A DNA stretch of 64,000 nucleotides from the NCBI GenBank assembly GCA_963739095.1, contig CAVTZF010000016.1, positions 218,124 through 282,123 on the forward strand. Reading direction: 5' to 3'. A model generated the notes under the pieces. That model worked only from the letters and a program-made list of their open reading frames with translations. It did no database searches and had not been told where the DNA came from. The translations under genes and the position numbers were made by a program. Source of the stretch: JACVRW01 sp963739095. Lineage in GTDB: Bacteria > Actinomycetota > Thermoleophilia > Solirubrobacterales > Thermoleophilaceae. Below, piece by piece: positions 40,855 through 49,310 of this stretch (position 1 is its first letter; every line of letters begins with the position of its first letter).

Positions 40855-42042
40855 ATGGACGTTCGCCGCCGCGAGCTGATCGGAATGGGACTGGGTGGAG
40901 TGGCGGCGGTCACGCTGGGCGCCGCCTTCTGGGACGACCTGTTCGGCGAGGCCGAGAGCCGGCCGCTCCGCACCGGCCCCGGCTACGGGCCGCTCGCCCC
41001 GCCCGACGAACACGGCATTCGACTGCCGAACGGCTTCCGCTCGCGGATCGTCGCGCGCGGCAACGAGCCGGTGCCCGGCACGGGCTACCGCTGGCATATC
41101 GCCTCCGACGGCATGGCCGCATTCCCGCGCGAGGACGGCGGTTACGTGCTCGTGTCCAACTCGGAGACGCTCGAGGGCGGCGCGTCCGCGCTCCGCTTCG
41201 CGCGCGACGGGCGTGTCGAGGACGCCTACCGGATCCTCTCGGGCACCACTCAGAACTGCTCGGGCGGGGGGACGCCTTGGGGGACGTGGCTCTCGTGCGA
41301 GGAGGTCGACGACGGGCGCGTCTGGGAATGCGACCCGAGCGGACGCAGGCGGGCTGTGGTGCACCCGGCGATGGGAGTCTTCAAGCACGAGGCCGCGGCC
41401 GTGGACCCGCGTGACAGGCGCGTCTACATGACCGAGGACCTCGAGGAGGGCGGCCTCTACCGCTACACGCCCTCCGCGTGGCCCGACCTCTCCAGGGGAC
41501 GGCTCGAGATCGCACGCGCCGAGGGCGGCGCGGTCGAATGGGTCGAGGTGCCCGATCCGCTCGCTCGCCGCCGCGACACCCGCCGCCAGGTTCCCGGCTC
41601 GCTTCAGCTCAGGCGCGGCGAGGGCATCTGGCTCGACGGGCACACGCTCTACGTCTCGACCACCATGGACCACCGCGTGCATGCGTACGACACCCGGCGC
41701 GAGCGCATCGAGGTGATCTACGACGGACTGGCCACCCGCAGCGCACCGCTGCTGCGCGTCGACCAGCTGACCGGCTCGCGCGCCGGCGAGATCTTCGTCT
41801 GCGAGGACATCGCGACCGACGAGATCGACATGGGCGTGATCGACCGCGACCGGCGCGTGTCTCGCTTCCTGTCGGTCACCGGGCCGCAGCACGAGCGCTC
41901 GGAGCTCACCGGCGTGACCTTCGACCCGAGCGGCCGGCGCATGTACGTCTCCTCGCAGCGGGCCTTCCCGGAGAGCGAGCTGCTGCCGGGCCCGGGCGCG
42001 ATCTACGAGATCACCGGCCCGTTCAGGGGCGCCGCGGCCTAG
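40855..42042 (+). CDS. PhoX-family phosphatase (DUF839), Tat-exported
   Basis: A 395-residue exported protein. A Tat-like start (VRRRELIGMGLGGVAAVTLG) precedes a beta-propeller of the PhoX/DUF839 family: YRWHIASDGMAAFPREDGGY, VSNSETLEGGASALRF, GTTQNCSGGGTPWGTWLSCEEV, FKHEAAAVDPRDRRVYMTED and ITGPFRGA. The NCSGGGTPWGTWLSCEE signature is nearly universal in PhoX. PhoX uses Ca and Fe to release phosphate from monoesters outside the cell. A PHO-box-like repeat upstream is consistent with induction in phosphate limitation. Start ATG 40855. Confidence 0.88.
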   Translation: MDVRRRELIGMGLGGVAAVTLGAAFWDDLFGEAESRPLRTGPGYGPLAPPDEHGIRLPNGFRSRIVARGNEPVPGTGYRWHIASDGMAAFPREDGGYVLVSNSETLEGGASALRFARDGRVEDAYRILSGTTQNCSGGGTPWGTWLSCEEVDDGRVWECDPSGRRRAVVHPAMGVFKHEAAAVDPRDRRVYMTEDLEEGGLYRYTPSAWPDLSRGRLEIARAEGGAVEWVEVPDPLARRRDTRRQVPGSLQLRRGEGIWLDGHTLYVSTTMDHRVHAYDTRRERIEVIYDGLATRSAPLLRVDQLTGSRAGEIFVCEDIATDEIDMGVIDRDRRVSRFLSVTGPQHERSELTGVTFDPSGRRMYVSSQRAFPESELLPGPGAIYEITGPFRGAAA

Positions 42043-42052
42043 ATGCGGCACG

Positions 42053-42805
42053 TCAGCGGAACAGGTCCTGCTCGCGCGGGCGCAGCAGCGCCGCGGCCCC
42101 TGGGCCGTCGTCCGGGGTGACGTAGCGCTCGAGCCCGCGGACCAGCACGGCCGGTTCGAGCGAGTCCTTGGCGCGGGCGAGGTCCGCCGCCGCGGCCGCA
42201 GCGTCGGCGATCGCGATCGCGCTGACGCGCAGCTCGCGCCCGAACGCGTCGGGGCGGCCGTGCCAGTGGTCGACCGCGGTCAGGCCCGCCAGGCCGATCG
42301 CCACGTCGGTCTGGCCGACCCTCCAGGCGCGCCCGAACGAGTCCGCGACGATCAGCGCCGGGCGCACGCCGCGCGCGGCCTCGATGCCCGCCCGCAGCCT
42401 GCGCGCGGACGCGTCGGGGTCCTCGGGCAGCAGCACGAGCTCGCCCGCGGCGCCGGCGTTCGACTGGTCGACGCCTGCGTTCGCGCAGACGAAGCCGTGC
42501 CGGGTCACGCAGATGAGCACGCCGTCGGCGGCGCGCAGCAGCTCGGCGGACTCGTCGAGCACCGCCTGCACGAGGCGGGCGTCCTTGTCGTGCTCCGCCG
42601 CGAGCGCCCGGGCGCGCTCGCCCGGCTCGATCTCATCCAGCTGCCGCACGCGGCCCTCCGCCTTCGAGACGACCTTGTGCGCGACCACGAGCACGTCGCC
42701 GTCGCGGAGGTCGGCGGGCGCCGCTGTGGCGATCTCCGCCGCGAGGTCGTCCCCGGGCGTGATCGCCGGCAGCGAGGGCAGCGCGACGCAGGTGAGCTGG
42801 GCCAC
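42053..42805 (-). CDS. cofE: Coenzyme F420-0:L-glutamate ligase
   Basis: A 250-residue GTP-dependent ligase adding glutamates to F420-0 (FbiB N-terminal equivalent). Signature regions: PGDDLAAEIATAAPADLRDG, VLVVAHKVVSKAEGRVRQL, VCANAGVDQSNAGAAGELVLLPEDPD and VADSFGRAWRVGQTDVAIGLAG, all characteristic. It lacks the nitroreductase-like C-terminal half of mycobacterial FbiB. Start GTG 42805. It is the last gene of the F420 operon, 27 bases after cofC. Confidence 0.92.
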   Translation of the reverse strand: MAQLTCVALPSLPAITPGDDLAAEIATAAPADLRDGDVLVVAHKVVSKAEGRVRQLDEIEPGERARALAAEHDKDARLVQAVLDESAELLRAADGVLICVTRHGFVCANAGVDQSNAGAAGELVLLPEDPDASARRLRAGIEAARGVRPALIVADSFGRAWRVGQTDVAIGLAGLTAVDHWHGRPDAFGRELRVSAIAIADAAAAAADLARAKDSLEPAVLVRGLERYVTPDDGPGAAALLRPREQDLFR

Positions 42806-42832
42806 GGCCGGGAGACTAGGCGCGAGCGCCGG

Positions 42833-43522
42833 CTAGGCCGAGGCCGGCGCAACGCGCGTGGCCGAAGCACGCGCCCGCGAGCGGTCGAGCTGGCGCAGCG
42901 CCCCGCGCGTAGAGGCGGCCTGACCGCGCCGCTCGTCGAGAGCGGCCGACAGGTCGGCCAGGTCGTCGGGCGTGTCTACGTCGAACATCAGCGCCGGGAT
43001 CCGCGCGACCTCGTACTCGACGCCCGCGTCCCGGGCAGCCGCCACGTGGCGGTCGAAGCTGCCGGGTCCGAAGCTCGGTGCGATCACGTCGAGCGGGGTG
43101 AGCACCAATGCGTTGGTGCCGGTGCCGTGGCGATCGGGGACGATCGCCACGGGGCCGTCGAGCTCGAGGAGCGCGACCACGTCGTGTGGATCTACGAGGG
43201 GCGTGTCGCCGGGCACGAGCAGCACGCGCTCGTAGCCGGCGGCCTGCGCGTAGCGGATGCCGATCAGCGCGGCCTCCGACTGCCCCGCCTGTTCGGTGTC
43301 GCGCAGCACCTGCACGCGCTCCCCGAGCGCCGCCGATTCCGCCACACGATCGGACGTCACGACCGCGACGGCGTCGAGTCCCGGCACGTGCCGCAGCGAG
43401 GTGAGAACGTCCGAGAACATCGCCTGCGCGAGCGCCTGCCTCGAGCCCGCGCCCAGCAGTCCGGCGAGGCGCTGCTTCGCCACACTGAAGCTTTTGACCG
43501 GGAGGATCGCGATCGTTCTCAT
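42833..43522 (-). CDS. cofC: 2-phospho-L-lactate/phosphoenolpyruvate guanylyltransferase
   Basis: A 229-residue nucleotidyltransferase (CofC/FbiD) that activates a phospho-acid for F420 synthesis. Signature: TIAILPVKSFSVAKQRLAGL, then YERVLLVPGDTPLVDP (metal-binding Asp), VAIVPDRHGTGTNALVL and FGPGSFDRHVAAARDAGV, then FDVDTPDDLADL. Actinobacterial members often use PEP, giving dehydro-F420 which is then reduced; which substrate applies here cannot be told. A basic tail of 25 residues follows. Confidence 0.92.
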   Translation of the reverse strand: MRTIAILPVKSFSVAKQRLAGLLGAGSRQALAQAMFSDVLTSLRHVPGLDAVAVVTSDRVAESAALGERVQVLRDTEQAGQSEAALIGIRYAQAAGYERVLLVPGDTPLVDPHDVVALLELDGPVAIVPDRHGTGTNALVLTPLDVIAPSFGPGSFDRHVAAARDAGVEYEVARIPALMFDVDTPDDLADLSAALDERRGQAASTRGALRQLDRSRARASATRVAPASA

Positions 43523-43577
43523 ATGAGACGTCGGGCGGGTCAGTCGAGACTAGCGCGCATGCGCTTCCGGCTTCGCC

Positions 43578-44477
43578 TCAACTCGTGAGCTTCGCCGCAA
43601 AGTCGAGGGTGTTCGTCGCCAGCGCGACGCGCTGCTCGGGGCTGTGCATCAGCGTGTCCGTGACCAGGCAGTCGATGCCCGGCACCTCCTCGTCGGCCAC
43701 GATCCCGTCGAGCACGTCCCCATAGGCCCTGGCGATGCCGGCCGCGTTCGTCTCGATGCCGGCGAAGTGGCAGAAGTCGTCCGTCGGGCCCTTGAGGGTG
43801 CGCCCGCCCACGAACGGGCTGACCGCGACCACCGCCGCGGGCGCCTCCCGGAGCGCCGCCGACATGCCCGGGAGCGCCAGGATCGGCCCGATCGAGATGA
43901 CGGGGTTCGAGGGGCCGATGACGATCGAATCGGCCTCAGCGATCGCCTCGAGCACCGCGGCGCTCGGGCGCGCGGCGTCGAGTCCGCGCAGCTCGACCGA
44001 TTCGACCGGGCCCTCGGCGTGCTCGACGATCATGAACTCCTGGAACGGCAGCGCCCGGCCGCGGGCGCCGACCCAGGTCGTGACCGGCTCGTCCGACATC
44101 GGCAGCACGCGCGCCTTGACGCCCAGCGCGGCCGTGACGGCGGCCTGCGCCTGCGTCAGGCTGGCGCCTGCGCGCAGCCGCTCCGTGCGCAGCAGGCAGG
44201 TGGCGAGGTCGCGGTCGCCGAGCCGGAACCAGTGCGGCACCCCGGCAGCCTCGAGCGCCTCCATCACCTTCCAGGTGTCATCGCGCAGGCCCCAGCCGCG
44301 CTCGTCGATCGCGTCTGCGAGCCAGTACGTCACGAGGTCGGGATCGGGCGAGACGTGCACCCCGTAGACCTCGACGTCGTCCGCCGTGTTGGCGACGACC
44401 GTCAGCTCGGCGGCGACGTCGAGCAGGCCGCGGGCGAGCTTGGCGCCGCCCGTGCCGCCGGACAGCAGCAGGGTCAG
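43578..44477 (-). CDS. cofD: 2-phospho-L-lactate transferase (F420-0 synthesis)
   Basis: A 299-residue CofD/FbiA family protein transferring the phospho-lactyl (or PEP-derived) group to FO. N-terminal LTLLLSGGTGGAKLARGL, then NTADDVEVYGVHVSPDPD, VLPMSDEPVTTWV, ADSIVIGPSNPVISIGPIL and GIETNAAGIARAYGDVLD are diagnostic. Start codon problem: the conserved N-terminus reaches back to a CTG at 44477 that overlaps the preceding SDR stop; no in-frame ATG, GTG or TTG lies before an upstream stop. GTG at 44360 would remove the phosphate-binding GGTGGAK. Either a CTG start or a sequence error. Length with CTG is normal. Confidence 0.88.
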   Translation of the reverse strand: MTLLLSGGTGGAKLARGLLDVAAELTVVANTADDVEVYGVHVSPDPDLVTYWLADAIDERGWGLRDDTWKVMEALEAAGVPHWFRLGDRDLATCLLRTERLRAGASLTQAQAAVTAALGVKARVLPMSDEPVTTWVGARGRALPFQEFMIVEHAEGPVESVELRGLDAARPSAAVLEAIAEADSIVIGPSNPVISIGPILALPGMSAALREAPAAVVAVSPFVGGRTLKGPTDDFCHFAGIETNAAGIARAYGDVLDGIVADEEVPGIDCLVTDTLMHSPEQRVALATNTLDFAAKLTS

Positions 44478-45320
44478 ACGCGCTCCTCGGGCCAGCTGTC
44501 GACGAAGATGTCGAGTATCAGATCGCCATCAGGGGCGGAGTATCCGGACAGGTCGGTGACGCCCGCTTCGGCGAGCACCTCGTCGTCGATGAAGGTGTTG
44601 CCGCTGGTCGTGCGCGGGTCGCGCACGAAGATCGCGTGGGCGGCGTCAGCCACGATCTCCGGCGTGCGTGCGCGCGCCATCGCCTCGTCGCCGCCGAGCA
44701 GGTTCTGGACGGCCGCGGTGGCGATCATCGTGCGCGGCCACAGGCAGTTCGCGCCGATTCCGGCCTCCGTCTCGTCGGCCGCGAGCCCCAGCGTGAGGAT
44801 CGTCATGCCCATCTTCGAGAGCGTGTAGGCGCTGTGGCCCGCGAGCCAGCGCCGGTCGGTCGACAGCGGCGGCGAGAGCGTCAGCACATGCGCGTGCTCG
44901 GACTCGCGCAGGTGCGGCAGGCAGGCGCGCGTGACGACGAATGTCCCGCGCGAGTTGATCGTCTGCATCAGGTCGAATCGCTTGACCTCGAGGTCGCGCA
45001 TCGGCGACAGGTTGATCGCGCTCGCGTTGTTGACCACGATGTCGATGCCGCCGAAGCGCTCGACGGCCTGCGCCACCGCGTCGTCGACGGCGCCGGCGTC
45101 GCGGATGTCGCCAACGATCGGCAGCGCCTCGCCGCCCGCCTGCCTGGATCTCCTCGGCGGCCGTGTAGACGGTCCCCGGGAGCTTCGGATGCGGCTCCGC
45201 CGTCTTCGCGATCAGGACGACGCGCGCGCCGTCCTGCGCCGCGCGCTTGGCGATCGCGAGCCCGATGCCGCGGCTGCCGCCGGACATGAAGATGACGCGG
45301 CCGTTCAGGGAATCTGCCAT
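44474..45320 (-). pseudogene. Short-chain dehydrogenase (HSDL2-like), frameshifted, within F420 operon
   Basis: A Rossmann SDR. N-terminal frame: MADSLNGRVIFMSGGSRGIG (TGxxxGIG-like cofactor motif), ARVVLIAKTAEPHPKLPGTV, VYTAAEEIQAGG; the rest is in another frame: AVERFGGIDIVVNNASAINL, AGHSAYTLSKMGMTILTLGL (Tyr and Lys of the YxxxK pair), ending DIFVDSWPEERV. Removing one base around 45135-45147 joins them into 281 residues. The HSDL2-type PHPKLPGTVYTAAEE segment suggests a peroxisomal-type fatty-acid-linked SDR relative. Its position between fgd and cofD suggests an F420-linked role, unproved. Likely sequencing error. Confidence 0.85.
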
Positions 45321-45345
45321 TCCTCGGGTTCCTCTCGTGTCGAAG

Positions 45346-46347
45346 TCACGCAAGCCGCTCGCGCAGGAGCGGCAGCACATCCTCGCCGAACTGGTCGAGG
45401 AAACGGGCCTGATCCGGCCCGGGCGCGTGCAGGACGAGCTGGTCGAAGCCGAGCTCGTGGTAGACGGCGATCTTCTCGACGACCTCCTCCGGGTCGTTCG
45501 AGGTGATGAAGCGCGTGTGCGCCCTGTCGAGGTTCTCGTTCGCCACCCGCTCCATCTCGATCGGGTCCTCGATGCCCTCCTTCTGCTCGGGCTCGAGCGC
45601 GAGCGCAGCCCAGAACTCGCAGTTCTTGTAGGCCATGTCGAGGTCGCGGTCGTACGAGACCTTGATCTCGATCATGTGCCTGATGCCCGCCACGTCGCGG
45701 CCCGCCTGCCTGGCGCCCTCGGCGACCCTGGCGATGAGCTCGTCGTAGAGCGCCGGGTCCTTGCCGCTCGTGCAGATGAAGCCGTCGCCGACGCGTCCGG
45801 CGAGCTCCGCCGCGAGCGGCCCCGAGGCGGCGACGTAGATCGGCACCGGCTCATCGGGACGGTCGTAGACGGTGGCCTTGACGGTCCTGTAGAAGCGGCC
45901 CTCGAAGTCGACGCGCTCCTCGGTCCAGAGCCGGCGGATCAGCTCGATCGCCTCCGCGAGCCGCTGGCGTCGCTCCTTGCGCCCGGGCATCTCCATGCCG
46001 GTCGCCGGCAGCTCGTTGACCGCCTCGCCCGTGCCGACCCCGAGGAAGATCCGCCCCGGCGTGAGGCAGCCGAGCGTCGCGAAGTCCTGGGCGACGACAG
46101 CGGGCTGGTAGCGCATCGTCGGCGTGAGCACGCTCGTGCCGAGCAGCGCGTCCGTCGTCCGCTGGCCGACCGCAGCAAGCCAGGGGATCGCCGCGGGCGA
46201 GTGGCCGCCCGTGTGGCGCCAGGGCTGGAAGTGATCGGAAACCGCCACGATCTCGAGCCCCGTCCGCTCCGCGTGGCGCGCATACTCGAGCATCGTGACG
46301 GGGTCGAACTGCTCCGCAGAGGCCTTGTAGCCGATCCGCGCGCTCAC
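45346..46347 (-). CDS. fgd: F420-dependent glucose-6-phosphate dehydrogenase-like LLM protein
   Basis: A 333-residue TIM-barrel enzyme that reduces F420 with glucose-6-phosphate (Fgd) in actinobacteria. Close resemblance: MSARIGYKASAEQFDP, VSDHFQPWRHTGGHSP (catalytic His and Trp), LLGTSVLTPTMRYQPAVVAQ, VFLGVGTGEAVNELP-like IFLGVGTGEAVNELPATG (catalytic Glu), FICTSGKDP (phosphate-binding Thr/Lys), EQKEGIEDPIEMERVA and TRFITSNDPEE (Arg). These phosphate-pocket residues favour Fgd over other LLM enzymes. Start GTG 46347, overlapping the fbiC stop (GTGA). Supplies reduced F420 to the other F420 enzymes. Confidence 0.85.
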   Translation of the reverse strand: MSARIGYKASAEQFDPVTMLEYARHAERTGLEIVAVSDHFQPWRHTGGHSPAAIPWLAAVGQRTTDALLGTSVLTPTMRYQPAVVAQDFATLGCLTPGRIFLGVGTGEAVNELPATGMEMPGRKERRQRLAEAIELIRRLWTEERVDFEGRFYRTVKATVYDRPDEPVPIYVAASGPLAAELAGRVGDGFICTSGKDPALYDELIARVAEGARQAGRDVAGIRHMIEIKVSYDRDLDMAYKNCEFWAALALEPEQKEGIEDPIEMERVANENLDRAHTRFITSNDPEEVVEKIAVYHELGFDQLVLHAPGPDQARFLDQFGEDVLPLLRERLA

Positions 46348-48545
46348 GCGGCGACTGAAACCGGATAGCGGCGGCGGATGCCGTACAGCGTGTCGCGCTC
46401 GGCCGCGGGGCGGCCGGCGGCGTGCGCCGCGCCGATCAGGTCGGATGGCTCGAGCCGGACGCCGTGCTGGGAGCCCGCCATGCGCGAGATCGACTCCTCC
46501 ATCAGCGTCCCGCCCAGGTCGTTGACGCCCCAGCGCAGCGACTCGGTGGCGGCATCGAGGCCCATCTTCACCCAGCTCGCCTGCAGGCTCGGGATCGTCC
46601 TGCCGAGCGCGAGCCGGAAGGCGGCGGTGTGCTTCAGATTCTCCTCGCGCGAAAGCTCCTCGATCCCGTGCGTGCGGCCGAGCAGCGTGTGATACGGGAT
46701 GAACGAGAGCGGCACGAACTCGGTGAAGCCGCCGGTGCGCTCCTGCAGTGAGCGTACGACGCGCATGTGCTCCGCCAGCTCCCAGGGCTCCTCGACGTGG
46801 CCGAACATGACCGTGACTGTGGTGCGCAGCCCGGCGCCGTGCGCGGCCTCGATGATCTCGACCCAGCGCGCGACGGGCAGCTTGTTGGGCGAGATGCGCT
46901 GGCGCACGCCGTCATGGAGCACCTCCGCGGCCGTGCCCGGCACCGACCCGATGCCCGCCGCCTTGAGCCGCTCGAACACCTCGGGCAGCGGCCGCTCGGA
47001 GGCCAGGTGGTCGATCTCCATCGGGGAGTAGGCGTGCAGGTGGATGCCGGGCGCCTCGTCCTTGGCGACGCGCAGCCACTTCTCGTAGTCGGCGATCGTC
47101 CAGTCGGGGTGGATGCCCGACTGCATGCAGATCTCGGTGGCGCCGAACGCGACGGCCTCGCGCACGCGGCGGCGGAACTCGTCCTCGGAGTGCTCGTAGG
47201 CGTCGGGGGAGCGGCGGCCCTGACCGAAGCCGCAGAAGGCGCACCCGACGGTGCAGATGTTCGAGACGTTGATGTTGCGGTTGACGACGAAGGTGACGGT
47301 CTCGCCGGCCAGCTCGGCGCGCAGCTCGTCGGCCGCCTGGCGCATGTCCTCGATCGCCTCGGGGCGCGTCTCACCGAACAGCGCGGTCAGCTCGTCCTCC
47401 GACAGCGCGACCCCGTCGCGGGCGCGCGCGACAGCAGCCGGGACGAGCTCAGAGCGGATCACGCGGTCCTCGCGCCTGCCCGATCCGCGCCGCGGGATGA
47501 ACGACCAGTAGGTCGTCTTGATCGCGTCGAGCACGCCCTGCTCGAGCCAGCCGGCGTCCATGTACTGCGGGTAGACGCACAGCCGCTCGGTGAGCGCGTG
47601 GCCGTCGGCCGCGAGCCGCTTGCGCATCTCGTGGACCGACGGGAACGGGTGCTCCGGCGAGATGTGGTCGCCGTTCGCCGACAGGCCGCCCAGGTCGGTG
47701 GCGCCCTCGGCCACGAGCGGGAGCCACCAGTCGGACAGGTTCGGCGGGATCTGGATGCCCACCTCCGGCATCAGCCGGCGGCACTCGCGCACGAGCCGGC
47801 GCATGTCGTCGAGCGTGATCTCCGTCGCCCAGGCCGGTAGCTCGAGCGCCGCACCGGCGGGGCGCTCGCCGCGCTGGGCCTCGTCCGCGATCTCGGCGGG
47901 CTCGGCACCGTAGTAGCGCGGGTGCGGGACGAAGTTCTGCAGGATCACCTCCTGCAGGTGGCCGTGGCGCTCGTGCAGGCGGGCGAGCGCCTCCAGCGCC
48001 GCCATGCGGTCGTCCTCCGACTCCCCGATCCCGACGAGGATCCCGCTCGTGAACGGGATGCGCAGCTCGCCGGCGGCTTCGAGCGTCCCCAGCCGCAGGC
48101 CCGGGTCCTTGGTCGGCGAGCCCTGGTGCGCGACCAGGTCGTCGCGCAGCGACTCGAGCATCATCCCCTGCGACGCGGTGACCTCGCGCAGGCGAGCGAG
48201 GTCGGCGCGCGAGAGCGCGCCCAGGTTCGTGTGGGGGAGGATGCCGCGCTCGAGGGCGCGCTCACAGCACCACACCACGTAGGCGACGAAGTCCTCGAAC
48301 CCGAGCCGCGCGAGCCGCTCGCGCACGCCGGGGTGGTGGCCGGGGTCGTCGCCCGTGAGTACGAGCAGCTCCTTGACCCGGCGCCGCGCCGCGCCCGTGA
48401 GCAGCTTCTCGACCTCGTCGGGCTCGTGCAGGTGAGGCCTGTGCGTCGCGAACGCGCAGTACTTGCAGTGGGAGACGCAGGTGCGCGATAGCGACAGGGT
48501 CAGGTTGCGCGAGAAGGTGATGCGGCGCCGCATCGTCGAGAGCAT
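46344..48545 (-). CDS. fbiC: Bifunctional FO synthase (CofG/CofH fusion)
   Basis: A 733-residue double radical-SAM enzyme joining a tyrosine-derived 4-hydroxybenzyl unit to a ribityldiaminouracil, giving FO, the deazaflavin part of F420. CofG half: cluster motif C23-x3-C27-x2-C30 in TCVSHCKYCAF, then GLSANGDHISPEHPFP. CofH half: C431-x3-C435-x2-C438 in CTVGCAFCGFGQGRRSP, then SGIHPDWTIADYEKW. Length matches actinobacterial FbiC. ATG 48545 is used because GGAG lies six bases upstream; ATG 48533 is an alternative. First gene of the F420 operon, divergent from an SDR gene. Confidence 0.95.
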   Translation of the reverse strand: MLSTMRRRITFSRNLTLSLSRTCVSHCKYCAFATHRPHLHEPDEVEKLLTGAARRRVKELLVLTGDDPGHHPGVRERLARLGFEDFVAYVVWCCERALERGILPHTNLGALSRADLARLREVTASQGMMLESLRDDLVAHQGSPTKDPGLRLGTLEAAGELRIPFTSGILVGIGESEDDRMAALEALARLHERHGHLQEVILQNFVPHPRYYGAEPAEIADEAQRGERPAGAALELPAWATEITLDDMRRLVRECRRLMPEVGIQIPPNLSDWWLPLVAEGATDLGGLSANGDHISPEHPFPSVHEMRKRLAADGHALTERLCVYPQYMDAGWLEQGVLDAIKTTYWSFIPRRGSGRREDRVIRSELVPAAVARARDGVALSEDELTALFGETRPEAIEDMRQAADELRAELAGETVTFVVNRNINVSNICTVGCAFCGFGQGRRSPDAYEHSEDEFRRRVREAVAFGATEICMQSGIHPDWTIADYEKWLRVAKDEAPGIHLHAYSPMEIDHLASERPLPEVFERLKAAGIGSVPGTAAEVLHDGVRQRISPNKLPVARWVEIIEAAHGAGLRTTVTVMFGHVEEPWELAEHMRVVRSLQERTGGFTEFVPLSFIPYHTLLGRTHGIEELSREENLKHTAAFRLALGRTIPSLQASWVKMGLDAATESLRWGVNDLGGTLMEESISRMAGSQHGVRLEPSDLIGAAHAAGRPAAERDTLYGIRRRYPVSVAA

Positions 48546-48558
48546 ATGCTGCTCCGCC

Positions 48559-49308
48559 GTGCGACTCGCGGAACGCACAGCCCTCGTGACCGGCGGAGCG
48601 TCGGGCATCGGCGCGGCGACCTGCCGGCGGCTCGCCGCCGAGGGCGCGCGCGTGGCCGTAACCGACGTGAACCTGGAGGGCGCGCAGGTGGTGGCCGGCG
48701 AGATCGACGGCGCCGCGTTCGCGCTCGACGTGCGCTCGACCGAGTCGATCGGCGCCGCCGTCTCCGCTGCGGAGTCAGAGCTCGGGCCGCTCGACATCCT
48801 CGTGAACAACGCGGGCTACGACGAGTGGGCCTGGTTCACGGACACCGATTCGGATCTCTGGGACCGCGTGCTCGCAGTCAACCTGCGCGGCGTCATCGCC
48901 GTCACGCACGCGGTGCTGCCGGGAATGCAGGAGCGGCGGCGCGGCCGCATCGTCAGCACCGCCTCCGAGGCCGGGCGTGTGGGGTCGAGCGGGTCGGCGG
49001 TCTACTCGGCCGCCAAGGCGGGCGTGATCGGCTTCACCAAGACGATCGCCGTCGAGAACGGGCGCTACGGGATCACCTGCAACGCCGTCGCGCCGGGGCC
49101 GATCGAGACGCCGCTGCTCATGGCTGCGCCCGAGCAGCTCGGCGACGTTGGCAAGCGGATCGTCGAGGCGATGATCGGCTCGACCACCATGCGTCGCCTC
49201 GGTCATCCCGACGAGGTGGCCGCGGCGATCACCTTCCTCGCGTCCGACGACGCCTCCTACATCACCGGCCAGTCGCTCGGCGTGAGCGGCGGGCTTGCCA
49301 GGATCTAG
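48559..49308 (+). CDS. Short-chain dehydrogenase/reductase
   Basis: A 249-residue classical SDR. Cofactor motif TALVTGGASGIGAATC, NNAG in ILVNNAGYDEW, catalytic Ser and Tyr-x3-Lys in IVSTASEAGRVGSSGSAVYSAAKAG, and ASYITGQSLGVSGGL at the end. The Asp in VTDVNLEG after strand 2 favours NAD(H). Substrate unknown; the close HMG-CoA lyase gene (two bases downstream) hints at acyl-CoA or branched-chain metabolism. Start GTG 48559, divergent from fbiC with a 13-base gap. Confidence 0.85.
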   Translation: MRLAERTALVTGGASGIGAATCRRLAAEGARVAVTDVNLEGAQVVAGEIDGAAFALDVRSTESIGAAVSAAESELGPLDILVNNAGYDEWAWFTDTDSDLWDRVLAVNLRGVIAVTHAVLPGMQERRRGRIVSTASEAGRVGSSGSAVYSAAKAGVIGFTKTIAVENGRYGITCNAVAPGPIETPLLMAAPEQLGDVGKRIVEAMIGSTTMRRLGHPDEVAAAITFLASDDASYITGQSLGVSGGLARI

Positions 49309-49310
49309 TC

